51,625 nt of DNA from Psychrobacter sp. MF31. GTDB lineage: Bacteria; Pseudomonadota; Gammaproteobacteria; Pseudomonadales; Moraxellaceae. Every line of letters begins with the position of its first letter. The first letter of the stretch is position 1. This document shows, in pieces, positions 41,606-50,327 of this stretch. The notes beneath the pieces are model-generated. The model ran no database searches, was not told the origin of the DNA, and saw nothing but the letters and a program-made list of their open reading frames with translations. The stretch lies in contig NZ_JABBDX010000010.1 of the NCBI RefSeq assembly GCF_012847335.1, positions 1 to 51,625 on the forward strand. The letters run 5' to 3'. A program made the translations under genes and the position numbers.

Positions 41606-42583
41606 CTATTTTGAGAAATCGTATTCCTCTTCATTCCCATCTAAATACTCACGTATAGGGCGTTTTTTACTGAATTTAGAAGCGTCCTTCTTGATCTCAC
41701 CGACTATAAAGTCGCTGTATGCTGACCAGCTCTTACCAGCGTCGCCTTTAGCAAGACCGCTATATGTACTTATAAACTCTTTATGCCGACTGATACGCCA
41801 CAGCTGCTTATCAGACAACCCATCAATAGTGAACATATCACCGTTGTCAACATCGCGAGCTTCAGCTACCTGTTTAGCCTTAGGTTTCGATTTCTCACGA
41901 ACTACAAACTTAAAGCCTACTATCGTAGTAGCCTTTTTTTCTTGGGTGTAACTAACTTTTATATCTGTCTTTTCGTTAATTTCTTTTATAGACGACTCTA
42001 GAACACGGCGTTTGAAGTCACTCATGCGTTTGTAGTCAGTAACCCCTAAACCAAGCTGCTCTCTGAAAGTCTCTAATTCAAATAACGGGGTTTTCCGAGC
42101 TTCACGCCACTGTATGAGAAGCTCGTAAAGTCTTACAGCATATAAGCTTTTTAACTGTGCCGTCTGCTCTAGAGTATATTTTGTGAAGAACTGTTCAATT
42201 CCATGAATACGCGTGATTTCATTAACAACAGCAGGGGTAAATATCACCTCTATCGCTCCCTCACCGTCAATATATGTAGCTTGACTGATCCAACGTGATT
42301 TAACTTTAAGAGCACGTTCATCCATAAAAGTGAAGCGACGCTCAAACAAGTTAGCTTCTGCATCTATAAGTGCCTCATAAGCAGTTTGCTTAGAAACCTC
42401 AAAAACTTCAGCGTATCTCATGGCGTTTATTCTTAATGGGGTCTCAGAGCTAAGACCCTTGTTTTGCTCTCTACTATCAATAATAGCTAACTGTATCAGT
42501 CTAATTTCAGCAAGTGATAAATTCTGAATCGCTGTATTAAGGCGATTTGATTTTACTACCAATTCGGTTTTATTATTTTCCAT
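41606..42583 (-). CDS. rep: Rep_3-family replication initiator (replicon 3, 325 aa)
   Basis: The N-terminus (TELVVKSNRLNTAIQNLSLAEIRLIQLAIIDSRE) and FTKYTLEQTAQLKSLYAVRLYELLIQWREARKTPLFELETFREQLG are the Rep_3 winged-helix signatures, close to rep2 (shared YAVRLYELLIQW and KKDASKFSKKRPIREYLDG end). I prefer MENNKTELVVK at 42583; MVLTMENN at 42595 is possible. No strong ribosome site is visible. It is transcribed leftwards from its iterons. Confidence 0.9.
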   Translation of the reverse strand: MENNKTELVVKSNRLNTAIQNLSLAEIRLIQLAIIDSREQNKGLSSETPLRINAMRYAEVFEVSKQTAYEALIDAEANLFERRFTFMDERALKVKSRWISQATYIDGEGAIEVIFTPAVVNEITRIHGIEQFFTKYTLEQTAQLKSLYAVRLYELLIQWREARKTPLFELETFREQLGLGVTDYKRMSDFKRRVLESSIKEINEKTDIKVSYTQEKKATTIVGFKFVVREKSKPKAKQVAEARDVDNGDMFTIDGLSDKQLWRISRHKEFISTYSGLAKGDAGKSWSAYSDFIVGEIKKDASKFSKKRPIREYLDGNEEEYDFSK

Positions 42584-42658
42584 AGTTAATACCATTAAAA
42601 GTTTATAACGACATGATATTATCATGACTCTTTATAGTCAAATTATTATATGTCGTTA

Positions 42659-42746
42659 TATGGGTAGGAATTTGTCGTCATATGGGTAGGAATTTGTCGT
42701 CATATGGGTAGGAATTTGTCGTCATATGGGTAGGAATTTGTCGTCA
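42659..42746. repeat. rep3 iterons: four perfect 22-bp repeats
   Basis: TATGGGTAGGAATTTGTCGT plus CA repeats head to tail at 42659, 42681, 42703 and 42725. A partial unit (TATGTCGTTA) precedes the first. The array begins 76 bp upstream of the rep3 start. Confidence 0.93.
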
Positions 42747-42790
42747 TAGCTCCTCTACAGACCTTTAACTGTAGGGGCTGTAGCTAACTT

Positions 42791-42843
42791 AAAAGCATTT
42801 AAAAGCATTTAAAAGCATTAAAAGCATTTTTGGTTGTGGATAA
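42791..42843. other. A+T-rich 10-mers and DnaA box of origin 3
   Basis: AAAAGCATTT is repeated four times at about 10-bp spacing (42791-42830). The DnaA box TTGTGGATAA (reverse of TTATCCACAA, 42834-42843) follows. Together with the iterons this makes a complete iteron-type oriV. Confidence 0.75.
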
Positions 42844-42890
42844 GCTTAAAAAACAAAGGGCTATTTTTAATGGTTGATTTAGGAAGTAAG

Positions 42891-43655
42891 TTACTTAAAT
42901 TTGCATAGCTTTGATTTGCTATAGAACGAACTCTTCTCATCTTCAAAACAGTCTTTGGGATCAATCCTCGCATAGTGACCATCTTGTCCACTTATTTTGA
43001 CAATGTTATGAGCCACACCAGCCTTTTCCAGATATTGATAATCATCTTGACGTTTTGCTATCTCGCTTTTGCTAGGAATAAACAGCCAAGCTGCTCCAGA
43101 GGCTAATGCTAATACCACAACAACCATAACGACCAAAGTTAGTATTAATTGACGGCCAAACTCTTGCTTAACGTTATCCAGCATCTGCTTGGAGGCATCG
43201 GCATTGAGCTTAGCTATTTTGTTTTTAGTATCGTCAAGGTTACTAGCAACACTGGTAACAGAGGTCTGTATTTTCCCTAAATCTCTATTAAGCAGCTTTG
43301 TTGTTTTTAAGAACGTATCACTCGCATCAGTGATGTGCTTAGTGAAGCCTTCATCAATACGCTTGTGATAGTTGTTTTCATTGGTTTTAAAGACGGTTGC
43401 AATCTCTTTGTTAATGGCTTCAACAAATTCAGTTTGCAGTAAGGTTTCTTTGTTTTGATAGGTTTTTAACAGTGAGGTCAGTTCCTTTGCCCAATTAGCA
43501 ATATCTTGCGCTTGTTTAAAATGCGCGTGGTTTAAGTTTGAGCTGTCAATCAGCTGCTTATCTATTTTTTTGGTATACGTTTGAAGCGTAATTAGTAGGT
43601 CTTCTAATGAAATAGAGAGGTCTTTTTCTTGGATAGAGAGGTCTTTTTCTGGCAT
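42891..43655 (-). CDS. Mobilisation-associated coiled-coil membrane protein (module 2, 254 aa)
   Basis: No named family. The N-terminus has a duplicated KDLSI motif (KDLSIQEKDLSISLEDLL), then a long coiled coil (about 40-165), one membrane span (LILTLVVMVVVVLALASGAAWLF), IPSKSEIAKRQDDYQYLEKAG and a small Cys-containing tail. Membrane span followed by IPS and a short charged helix parallels the protein at 7776-8699. It lies downstream of the module 2 relaxase, separated by about 180 bases. A relaxosome or membrane-anchor role is inferred. Confidence 0.6.
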   Translation of the reverse strand: MPEKDLSIQEKDLSISLEDLLITLQTYTKKIDKQLIDSSNLNHAHFKQAQDIANWAKELTSLLKTYQNKETLLQTEFVEAINKEIATVFKTNENNYHKRIDEGFTKHITDASDTFLKTTKLLNRDLGKIQTSVTSVASNLDDTKNKIAKLNADASKQMLDNVKQEFGRQLILTLVVMVVVVLALASGAAWLFIPSKSEIAKRQDDYQYLEKAGVAHNIVKISGQDGHYARIDPKDCFEDEKSSFYSKSKLCKFK

Positions 43656-43834
43656 GGATCGTTCCTAGTCGCTAATTGTGATGCTATTTGGCCTCTAAAT
43701 GGCGCTGTGGGCGTTTTTAGGGTGGTTTATATGCTTATGGGTACCCTAGCATCAAAATGGCGCTGTGGGATGCCTGAGAAGCCTCTGAGGTGATTCTATG
43801 CGACCGTCAGTGTCGTTTAGTATTGCTTGTGGGC

Positions 43835-45448
43835 TTAAAAGCCAGGACTCATGCCTCGGCTGCGGTTGATATCACGGCTATAACCGGTGATTTCAGTGGA
43901 TACCGTTCGCATTTGGCGCTGGTGTTCGGGGCTGAGGGCGCTTTGTTGTCGATCTTTGATGTCATCAAAGACGCGCTCTAAGGTTTTGGTGTGTGCTTTT
44001 CTTGTCGATAGGTCGCTTATAGACTTGATGTGATCAAGCAGCTGCTGGCTGTGGCCGATAATGTGGCTGCCAATTTCATGCTGTTCACGGTCTGCAAGCT
44101 GTTTTTGGTGGTCAGTGGTACTCGGCTCACTGCGGTAGCGCTGCCATGCGCTCATTTGCTGATCAAGATGCAGGAGGGTGTTTAGGTGTTGGCCAAAGTC
44201 GCTTTTTTGGTCGATGATTTTTAGAAGCCTGTGCTGACTCGATAGCTCTTGATGCGAGATATGGTCGTGTTGCGCCTTAAAGTCGGCTTCTTCTTTTGCT
44301 ATTTGAGCGCGGCGCTGCTCACGCTTTGCTTGACGCGCTTCTTCTTGCGCTAATAGGCGCTCACGCTCCTTTTGGTCCGCCATATCTTGCTGCTGCTGAG
44401 CAATACGCTCTTTTTCAAGCGCCTCAGCGGCATCGATTGCAATCTGGCGCTGAATACGCACCTGTTTGACGCGCTCAACCACGGATTCAGCTTGCTCCAG
44501 CTCATCATTACTGTCCTGACTGGGTTTATACTTCGGTGTGGGGGCAGCTGGGACGATAAATAACTGTTTTTCGCGCAGATCGGCAAGTTCGCGTGTCCGT
44601 ACTAGATGGTTGCGCTCATTGATCATCAGGTTAATCTCACCTCTGATTGTGGCCGGTGTTTCGTCTATCTCGTAAACCTCACCTTTCTTGTTTGCTTGTT
44701 CTGCTTTTTCTCGCTCACTCTCGTATTTGTCACGCTCTAGCTTGGTTGCAACGCTACCCATTTTGATTTGCGGCTCAATGTCTTTGCCTTGATCGCGATA
44801 GCTGCGCGAATCAATCAGCTCATGATTATGCTCGGCCAGTTTCTCATTAGCGATCTGTTCCCATAGTTGCCGTACTTCTTTGATTTCAACATTGACGCGC
44901 TCCATGCCAAGCTCACGCCGCTTATTATCGGACAGCTCAATGGTTGCCTTATCGGTCAGTACAATCTCGTTATTATCGTTAAGCTCAGCGGTACGCGTGG
45001 TAAACATGATATGGGCGTGGAAGTTGCGAGGATCAGCCCCTCGCTCAATCTCTCTTTGTGTAGGCTTGTGAATGGCGCAATCGGCAATCGTACCGTAACG
45101 ATCCGCAAGCGTTTGGGCGAACTGGTGCGCGATTTCTTTACGGTCTTCTGCGCTTAACTCATGCGGCAGATTAACCAGCCATTCGCGAGCCACACGCGCA
45201 TCTTTACGCTTCTCGGCAGCCTCTGCCTTATTCCATAAATCGCTACGTGAAATATCAGTATAAGCAGAAGCCAATGCTGTCGGTAAAATGATATCGGCAC
45301 TCATAACGCCTGATCGTTTAGAGTAATCATGGGTTTTACCGTATCGCTTATCGTCAAGCTCAACACCAGCGCGATAGCTCGCAGAAGCAACGGCACTTTG
45401 TCCACTGCTGCGAGATATTGATTTGGTCGATGCGATAAAAATAGCCAT
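43835..45448 (-). CDS. mobA: MobA/MobL-family (MobQ-type) relaxase (module 2, 537 aa)
   Basis: The start is MAIFIASTKSISRSSGQSAVASASYRAG (45448), the conserved MobA/MobL N-terminus with probable catalytic Tyr25; the frame stays open upstream through the oriT side but without family similarity. Metal-binding histidines lie in RNFHAHIMFTTR. Other signatures are WLVNLPHELSAEDR and SRSYRDQGKDIEPQIKMG. The rest is coiled coil (RERLLAQEEARQAKREQRRAQ). It is shorter and of a different subgroup from the 877-aa relaxase of module 1. Confidence 0.9.
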   Translation of the reverse strand: MAIFIASTKSISRSSGQSAVASASYRAGVELDDKRYGKTHDYSKRSGVMSADIILPTALASAYTDISRSDLWNKAEAAEKRKDARVAREWLVNLPHELSAEDRKEIAHQFAQTLADRYGTIADCAIHKPTQREIERGADPRNFHAHIMFTTRTAELNDNNEIVLTDKATIELSDNKRRELGMERVNVEIKEVRQLWEQIANEKLAEHNHELIDSRSYRDQGKDIEPQIKMGSVATKLERDKYESEREKAEQANKKGEVYEIDETPATIRGEINLMINERNHLVRTRELADLREKQLFIVPAAPTPKYKPSQDSNDELEQAESVVERVKQVRIQRQIAIDAAEALEKERIAQQQQDMADQKERERLLAQEEARQAKREQRRAQIAKEEADFKAQHDHISHQELSSQHRLLKIIDQKSDFGQHLNTLLHLDQQMSAWQRYRSEPSTTDHQKQLADREQHEIGSHIIGHSQQLLDHIKSISDLSTRKAHTKTLERVFDDIKDRQQSALSPEHQRQMRTVSTEITGYSRDINRSRGMSPGF

Positions 45449-45479
45449 TTCTACAAGCTCTGTTTTCAGGTTTTTAACA

Positions 45480-45620
45480 TTGCGTCTTTTTGCAATGTTG
45501 GGGGTGTGGGGGCTTGCCCCTGCCGATGTTTTGATTTTATAAATGGTTGACCGATAGGGATAAACATTTGTAAAGTCGAAAACTCGCACTTAGTCAGTGG
45601 GACTCAACCATCCGTCAAAT
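45480..45620. other. Candidate oriT of mobilisation module 2
   Basis: On the minus strand TAAGTGCG (complement of 45585-45592) matches the nick core of RSF1010-type oriT. G-rich complementary runs (GGGGGCTTGCCCC, about 45508-45520) lie nearby. Position between divergent mob genes supports an oriT; the inverted repeat next to the core is weak, so the exact boundaries are unclear. Confidence 0.5.
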
Positions 45621-45660
45621 AACTATACCATAAACTGTTGTTAGGTATTAGCGAAGTTGC

Positions 45661-45679
45661 TATAGTTGGAAGAACTATA
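45661..45679. promoter_or_regulatory. Small inverted repeat upstream of the module 2 partner gene
   Basis: TATAGTT and AACTATA flank a five-base centre 25 bases before the gene at 45704, and another AACTATA half-site is at about 45620. It may be an operator for a mobilisation protein. Confidence 0.45.
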
Positions 45680-45703
45680 ATTTTGATAATTTAAGGATTT
45701 GAT

Positions 45704-45979
45704 ATGAGTTTACTAGGTGGTAATGATTTAAAGGAACAGCAAAAGATTAACGAGCTTGAACTTAAGATAAATAGGGAGAAGCAAAAACTGGATAAGAAGC
45801 TGACACGGCAGAAAATACTGCTGGGTGCTTTTCTTGTAGATGCTTTAGAGAAGGATTCTGTACATGGTTTAAAGGAATATACGGCTGATAATTTGCTGGA
45901 TTTTTTGAGCAGACAGACGGATAAGGAGTTGATGGTAGACTTAGTGAAGGAGCTTAGGAGTAAAGCATCGGCTATATAA
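45704..45979 (+). CDS. Small mobilisation partner protein (module 2, 91 aa)
   Basis: A coiled-coil N-terminus (LKEQQKINELELKINREKQKLDKKLTRQK) precedes ILLGAFLVDALEKDSVHGLKEYTADNLLDFLSRQTDK. It is transcribed away from mobA across the oriT region, as the 131-aa protein of module 1 is. The LGAFLVDALE and LGEWLAKALA segments of the two proteins look alike. It is a likely MobC-type accessory, inferred from position and shape. Confidence 0.55.
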   Translation: MSLLGGNDLKEQQKINELELKINREKQKLDKKLTRQKILLGAFLVDALEKDSVHGLKEYTADNLLDFLSRQTDKELMVDLVKELRSKASAI

Positions 45980-46096
45980 TTAGCATTCTCTCGTCTATCA
46001 TTCTAAATTGTATGAAATTAATTGACCACAGACTTTGATCATAAGGTATGAACCAGTGAAAAATGACTTCCAACGTCTGTTATACGCAATAAAAAA

Positions 46097-46116
46097 ACCT
46101 GGTCACCAACCCAGGT
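46097..46116. terminator. Hairpin after the module 2 partner gene
   Basis: ACCTGG and CCAGGT (46097-46116) form a stem next to a run of A on the left (46090-46096), which would be a T tract for minus-strand transcripts. It could also mark the end of the rightward partner gene. Confidence 0.65.
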
Positions 46117-46166
46117 CTAAAATTTAAAAAACAGATAAATATCAGTGCAATAAACTCATTTTTCTA

Positions 46167-46194
46167 ATTTCGCATAAGGTGTATTATGTTAATT
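46167..46194 (+). other. pdif (XerC/XerD) site, left boundary of the macrolide module
   Basis: XerC arm ATTTCGCATAA, spacer GGTGTA, XerD arm TTATGTTAATT. This is the 28-bp plasmid dif pattern of Acinetobacter-type dif modules. Orientation is XerC then XerD on the plus strand. Confidence 0.88.
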
Positions 46195-46327
46195 TTAGAA
46201 AATCTTCACTACTATTATTTTAAAATAAGCCTTATATCCAAGCATAAAACAAGGTTGTCTTGACTTCTTTTAACAGTAAAGTTATCATAAAACTGAATTT
46301 TATTTTTTAGGTAAGTTTATGCATTCT

Positions 46328-46415
46328 ATCCGCATTCGTTAAGACACAACTATTTGCATAGTGACACTATTTTATAATGGTGGGCTTTTGTTGTGTCTTT
46401 AAGAATATATGCGGA
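46328..46415. repeat. Long imperfect inverted repeat upstream of msr(E)
   Basis: ATCCGCAT...GTTAAGACACAAC (46328-46350) is complementary to GTTGTGTCTTTAAG...ATGCGGAT (46389-46415). The loop holds a TTGCAT / TATAAT-like pair and the small palindrome TAGTGACACTA. It may be an IS-end remnant carrying the operon promoter. Confidence 0.5.
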
Positions 46416-46489
46416 TATATAAAGTAAAAGTATGCTTAATTTATAAGTATGCTTTTAGTGCATAGTTTCCAGTTATAACTTAATTGACT

Positions 46490-46528
46490 AGCTATTTGTC
46501 CACCCTGTGGATGAATAGCTTTTTTTTT
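46490..46528 (+). terminator. Intrinsic terminator in the msr(E) leader (attenuator candidate)
   Basis: AGCTATT pairs with AATAGCT and TCCAC with GTGGA around a three-base loop, followed by eight T. It lies between the promoter region and msr(E), 90 bases before the gene, with no gene upstream to terminate within the module. Confidence 0.8.
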
Positions 46529-46542
46529 GGGAGGACACTGTG

Positions 46543-46566
46543 ATGCTAGCTTTTGTTTTCACCTAA
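46543..46566 (+). CDS. Putative leader peptide of msr(E), MLAFVFT
   Basis: A seven-codon ORF (ATG CTA GCT TTT GTT TTC ACC TAA) follows an excellent ribosome site, GGGAGGACACTG. It lies right after the terminator hairpin. It ends two bases before the left arm of a hairpin that covers the msr(E) ribosome site. Length and place are those of leader peptides that control ABC-F and erm resistance genes by ribosome stalling (MsrD leader for example). That it is translated is inference. Confidence 0.55.
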   Translation: MLAFVFT

Positions 46567-46567
46567 A

Positions 46568-46607
46568 TCCTGTTTGCTGCATAAAAAATTTCAAGAGCTA
46601 AACAGGA
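46568..46607 (+). promoter_or_regulatory. Hairpin sequestering the msr(E) ribosome binding site
   Basis: TCCTGTTTGCT (46568-46578) is complementary to AGC-T-AAACAGGA (46596-46607), with one bulged base. The right arm contains the AACAGGAG Shine-Dalgarno of msr(E). Folding would block msr(E) translation unless a ribosome stalls on the leader peptide. Confidence 0.6.
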
Positions 46608-46617
46608 GTAAATAAAA

Positions 46618-48093
46618 ATGAGTTTAATTATTAAAGCGAGAAACATACGCTTGGATTATGCTGGGCGTGATGTTTTGGATATTGATGAATTGGAAATTCA
46701 CTCTTATGACCGTATTGGTCTTGTGGGTGATAACGGAGCAGGAAAGAGTAGTTTACTCAAAGTACTTAATGGCGAAATTGTTTTAGCCGAAGCGACATTA
46801 CAGCGTTTTGGTGATTTTGCACATATCAGCCAACTGGGCGGAATCGAAATAGAAACGGTCGAAGACCGGGCAATGTTATCTCGCCTTGGTGTTTCCAATG
46901 TACAAAACGACACAATGAGTGGCGGAGAGGAAACTCGTGCAAAAATTGCTGCCGCATTTTCCCAACAAGTACATGGCATTCTAGCGGATGAACCAACCAG
47001 CCACCTTGATCTCAATGGAATAGATCTACTTATTGGTCAACTTAAAGCATTTGATGGAGCATTACTTGTTATCAGTCATGACCGATATTTTCTTGATATG
47101 GTTGTAGACAAGATATGGGAGTTAAAAGACGGTAAAATTACGGAATATTGGGGTGGTTACTCGGATTACTTGCGTCAAAAAGAAGAAGAGCGACAACACC
47201 AAGCCGTAGAATATGAGCTGATGATGAAGGAACGGGAGCGATTAGAATCTGCTGTGCAAGAAAAACGCCAGCAAGCTAATCGATTAGACAATAAGAAAAA
47301 AGGAGAAAAATCCAAAAACTCTACCGAAAGTGCTGGACGACTTGGGCATGCAAAAATGACTGGCACCAAGCAAAGAAAACTGTATCAGGCAGCTAAGAGT
47401 ATGGAAAAGCGTTTGGCTGCATTAGAAGATATTCAAGCACCAGAGCATTTGCGTTCTATTCGTTTTCGTCAAAGTTCAGCCCTAGAACTGCACAATAAGT
47501 TCCCGATTACGGCAGATGGTCTGAGCTTAAAATTTGGTAGCCGTACTATCTTTGATGACGCTAACTTTATAATACCGCTTGGCGCTAAAGTCGCTATAAC
47601 TGGATCGAATGGAACAGGGAAAACGTCCTTGTTAAAAATGATATCAGAACGTGCTGATGGATTAACCATATCTCCAAAAGCTGAAATTGGCTACTTTACA
47701 CAAACAGGATATAAATTTAACACGCATAAATCTGTGCTCTCCTTTATGCAGGAAGAGTGCGAGTACACAGTTGCGGAAATTCGTGCAGTATTGGCTTCAA
47801 TGGGGATCGGAGCGAATGATATTCAAAAAAACTTATCCGACTTATCGGGAGGTGAAATCATCAAACTGCTTTTATCCAAAATGCTTTTAGGAAAATATAA
47901 TATTTTGCTTATGGATGAACCAGGAAACTATCTTGACCTAAAAAGTATTGCCGCATTAGAAACAATGATGAAGTCCTATGCAGGAACTATTATCTTCGTA
48001 TCTCATGACAAGCAATTGGTCGATAATATTGCTGACATTATCTACGAGATCAAAGACCACAAAATCATCAAGACTTTTGAGAGAGATTGTTAA
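46618..48093 (+). CDS. msr(E): ABC-F ribosomal protection protein Msr(E) (491 aa)
   Basis: The protein dislodges 14- and 15-membered macrolides and streptogramin B from the ribosome. Two ABC domains are present: Walker [10 protein letters not shown] (about 37-45) and GSNGTGKTS (about 330-338), signatures [10 protein letters not shown] and [10 protein letters not shown], Walker [13 protein letters not shown] and [12 protein letters not shown]. The linker between them is basic and helical, and there are no membrane spans. Recognised as Msr(E), full length. It forms an operon with mph(E), 55 bp downstream. Confidence 0.97.
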   Translation: MSLIIKARNIRLDYAGRDVLDIDELEIHSYDRIGLVGDNGAGKSSLLKVLNGEIVLAEATLQRFGDFAHISQLGGIEIETVEDRAMLSRLGVSNVQNDTMSGGEETRAKIAAAFSQQVHGILADEPTSHLDLNGIDLLIGQLKAFDGALLVISHDRYFLDMVVDKIWELKDGKITEYWGGYSDYLRQKEEERQHQAVEYELMMKERERLESAVQEKRQQANRLDNKKKGEKSKNSTESAGRLGHAKMTGTKQRKLYQAAKSMEKRLAALEDIQAPEHLRSIRFRQSSALELHNKFPITADGLSLKFGSRTIFDDANFIIPLGAKVAITGSNGTGKTSLLKMISERADGLTISPKAEIGYFTQTGYKFNTHKSVLSFMQEECEYTVAEIRAVLASMGIGANDIQKNLSDLSGGEIIKLLLSKMLLGKYNILLMDEPGNYLDLKSIAALETMMKSYAGTIIFVSHDKQLVDNIADIIYEIKDHKIIKTFERDC

Positions 48094-48148
48094 TGATAGC
48101 CAATCTAATCCGAACATTAATTATTGAACTCTTTAAAGGAAATTAAAA

Positions 48149-49033
48149 ATGACAATTCAAGATATTCAATCACTTGCTGAAGCACACGGCTTGTTGCTTA
48201 CGGACAAAATGAATTTCAATGAAATGGGCATTGATTTTAAGGTCGTTTTTGCTCTTGATACAAAGGGGCAACAATGGTTGCTGCGTATTCCTCGTCGTGA
48301 TGGCATGAGGGAACAAATCAAGAAAGAAAAACGCATTTTAGAATTGGTAAAAAAACATCTTTCTGTAGAGGTTCCTGATTGGAGAATTTCATCTACAGAA
48401 TTAGTGGCTTATCCCATACTTAAAGATAATCCTGTTTTAAATTTGGATGCTGAAACCTATGAAATAATTTGGAATATGGACAAAGATAGCCCGAAATACA
48501 TAACATCTTTGGCAAAAACCTTATTTGAAATCCATAGTATTCCTGAAAAAGAAGTTCGGGAAAATGATTTGAAAATTATGAAACCTTCAGATTTAAGACC
48601 TGAAATAGCAAACAATTTGCAGTTAGTAAAATCTGAAATTGGTATAAGTGAGCAATTGGAAACCCGCTACAGAAAATGGTTGGATAATGATGTTCTATGG
48701 GCAGATTTCACCCAATTTATACATGGCGATTTATATGCTGGGCATGTACTAGCTTCAAAGGATGGAGCTGTTTCAGGCGTTATTGATTGGTCAACAGCCC
48801 ATATAGATGACCCAGCGATTGATTTTGCTGGGCATGTAACTTTGTTTGGAGAAGAAAGCCTCAAAACTCTAATCATCGAGTATGAAAAACTAGGGGGTAA
48901 AGTTTGGAATAAACTATATGAACAGACTTTAGAAAGAGCAGCGGCCTCTCCTTTGATGTATGGTTTATTTGCCTTAGAAACTCAAAATGAAAGCCTTATC
49001 GTTGGAGCAAAAGCTCAGTTGGGAGTTATATAA
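48149..49033 (+). CDS. mph(E): Macrolide 2'-phosphotransferase Mph(E) (294 aa)
   Basis: This cytoplasmic kinase inactivates 14- and 15-membered macrolides with GTP. The APH fold includes the catalytic loop FIHGDLYAGHVL (Asp in HGD) and the metal-binding GVIDWSTAHIDDPAIDF. The AAAGGAAATT site precedes the ATG. Recognised as Mph(E), full length. It lies directly after msr(E) and is co-transcribed. Confidence 0.97.
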   Translation: MTIQDIQSLAEAHGLLLTDKMNFNEMGIDFKVVFALDTKGQQWLLRIPRRDGMREQIKKEKRILELVKKHLSVEVPDWRISSTELVAYPILKDNPVLNLDAETYEIIWNMDKDSPKYITSLAKTLFEIHSIPEKEVRENDLKIMKPSDLRPEIANNLQLVKSEIGISEQLETRYRKWLDNDVLWADFTQFIHGDLYAGHVLASKDGAVSGVIDWSTAHIDDPAIDFAGHVTLFGEESLKTLIIEYEKLGGKVWNKLYEQTLERAAASPLMYGLFALETQNESLIVGAKAQLGVI

Positions 49034-49144
49034 TTTAAAAATATGATTGCTGAGAACTGCCTTGTTTTGAAACTTGGTTGGCTTTAATTAGTTTTTAGTA
49101 TTCTTTATAGAAAATGCCTCGATCAAGGGGCATTTCTAACAATC

Positions 49145-49172
49145 ATTTAACATAAAATTTCTTATGTGAAGT
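49145..49172 (-). other. pdif (XerC/XerD) site, right boundary of the macrolide module
   Basis: On the minus strand: XerC arm ACTTCACATAA, spacer GAAATT, XerD arm TTATGTTAAAT. It is in opposite orientation to the site at 46167, as in known msr(E)-mph(E) dif modules. The module is about 3.0 kb. Confidence 0.88.
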
Positions 49173-49187
49173 AACCTGAATGCAGCG

Positions 49188-49610
49188 GTGCCCGCACAGT
49201 ATATTTTGCAATGGAATGGCGCTGAAGAAGTGCAATCTTCATCAGGCATTATTGTATCAACAGGATTGGGATCAACGGGGTGGTTTCAATCTATTCTTGC
49301 TGGTGCGATGGCAATTACAGGAGAAGCTTCGCACCCTCTATTACAAGGCTTTAGCTGGAGTGATCGAAAGCTACAATTTAGTGTAAGAGAGCCATTTCCA
49401 AGTAGAACAACAGGTGTTGCACTGACTTTTGGCACTATTGAGCCTGACTCACCACTGCAATTAGGATCTTTGATGCCAGAGAATGGCGTAATTTTCTCTG
49501 ATGGCATCGAAGATGACTATTTACAATTTAATGCAGGTTGTATTGCTCACATTGGTATCGCTGACATACAAGGGCAACTAATTAGCCAAAAAGGGCGTCA
49601 GCGAATTTAG
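49188..49610 (+). pseudogene. C-terminal part of an NAD(+)-kinase-like gene
   Basis: The frame has the diglycine-type motif VSTGLGSTGWFQSIL and the beta-sandwich FSVREPFPSRTTGVALTFG of the ATP-NAD/sugar kinase fold, ending DIQGQLISQKGRQRI. Only about 140 residues are left; the N-terminal nucleotide-binding half is missing and the open frame begins close to the pdif site. It is a leftover gene next to tetR (stop codons three bases apart). Confidence 0.6.
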
Positions 49611-49612
49611 AT

Positions 49613-50239
<627 letters not shown>

Positions 50240-50267
50240 CTACCTCAAAATAAAATAGCCTTGACAA

Positions 50268-50313
50268 TCTATCACTGATAGAGATATTTTACACCCACTC
50301 TATCACTGATAGA
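50268..50313. promoter_or_regulatory. Two tet operators between tetR and tet(H)
   Basis: TCTATCACTGATAGA occurs identically at 50268-50282 and 50299-50313, the standard TetR binding palindrome. They flank the divergent promoters. Confidence 0.93.
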
Positions 50314-50327
50314 TTTTTAGGATCTCA

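Noticed and set aside
43790-45157. Open frames opposite the module 2 relaxase
   Set aside because: They are antisense shadows of a conserved MobA/MobL gene with biased composition.
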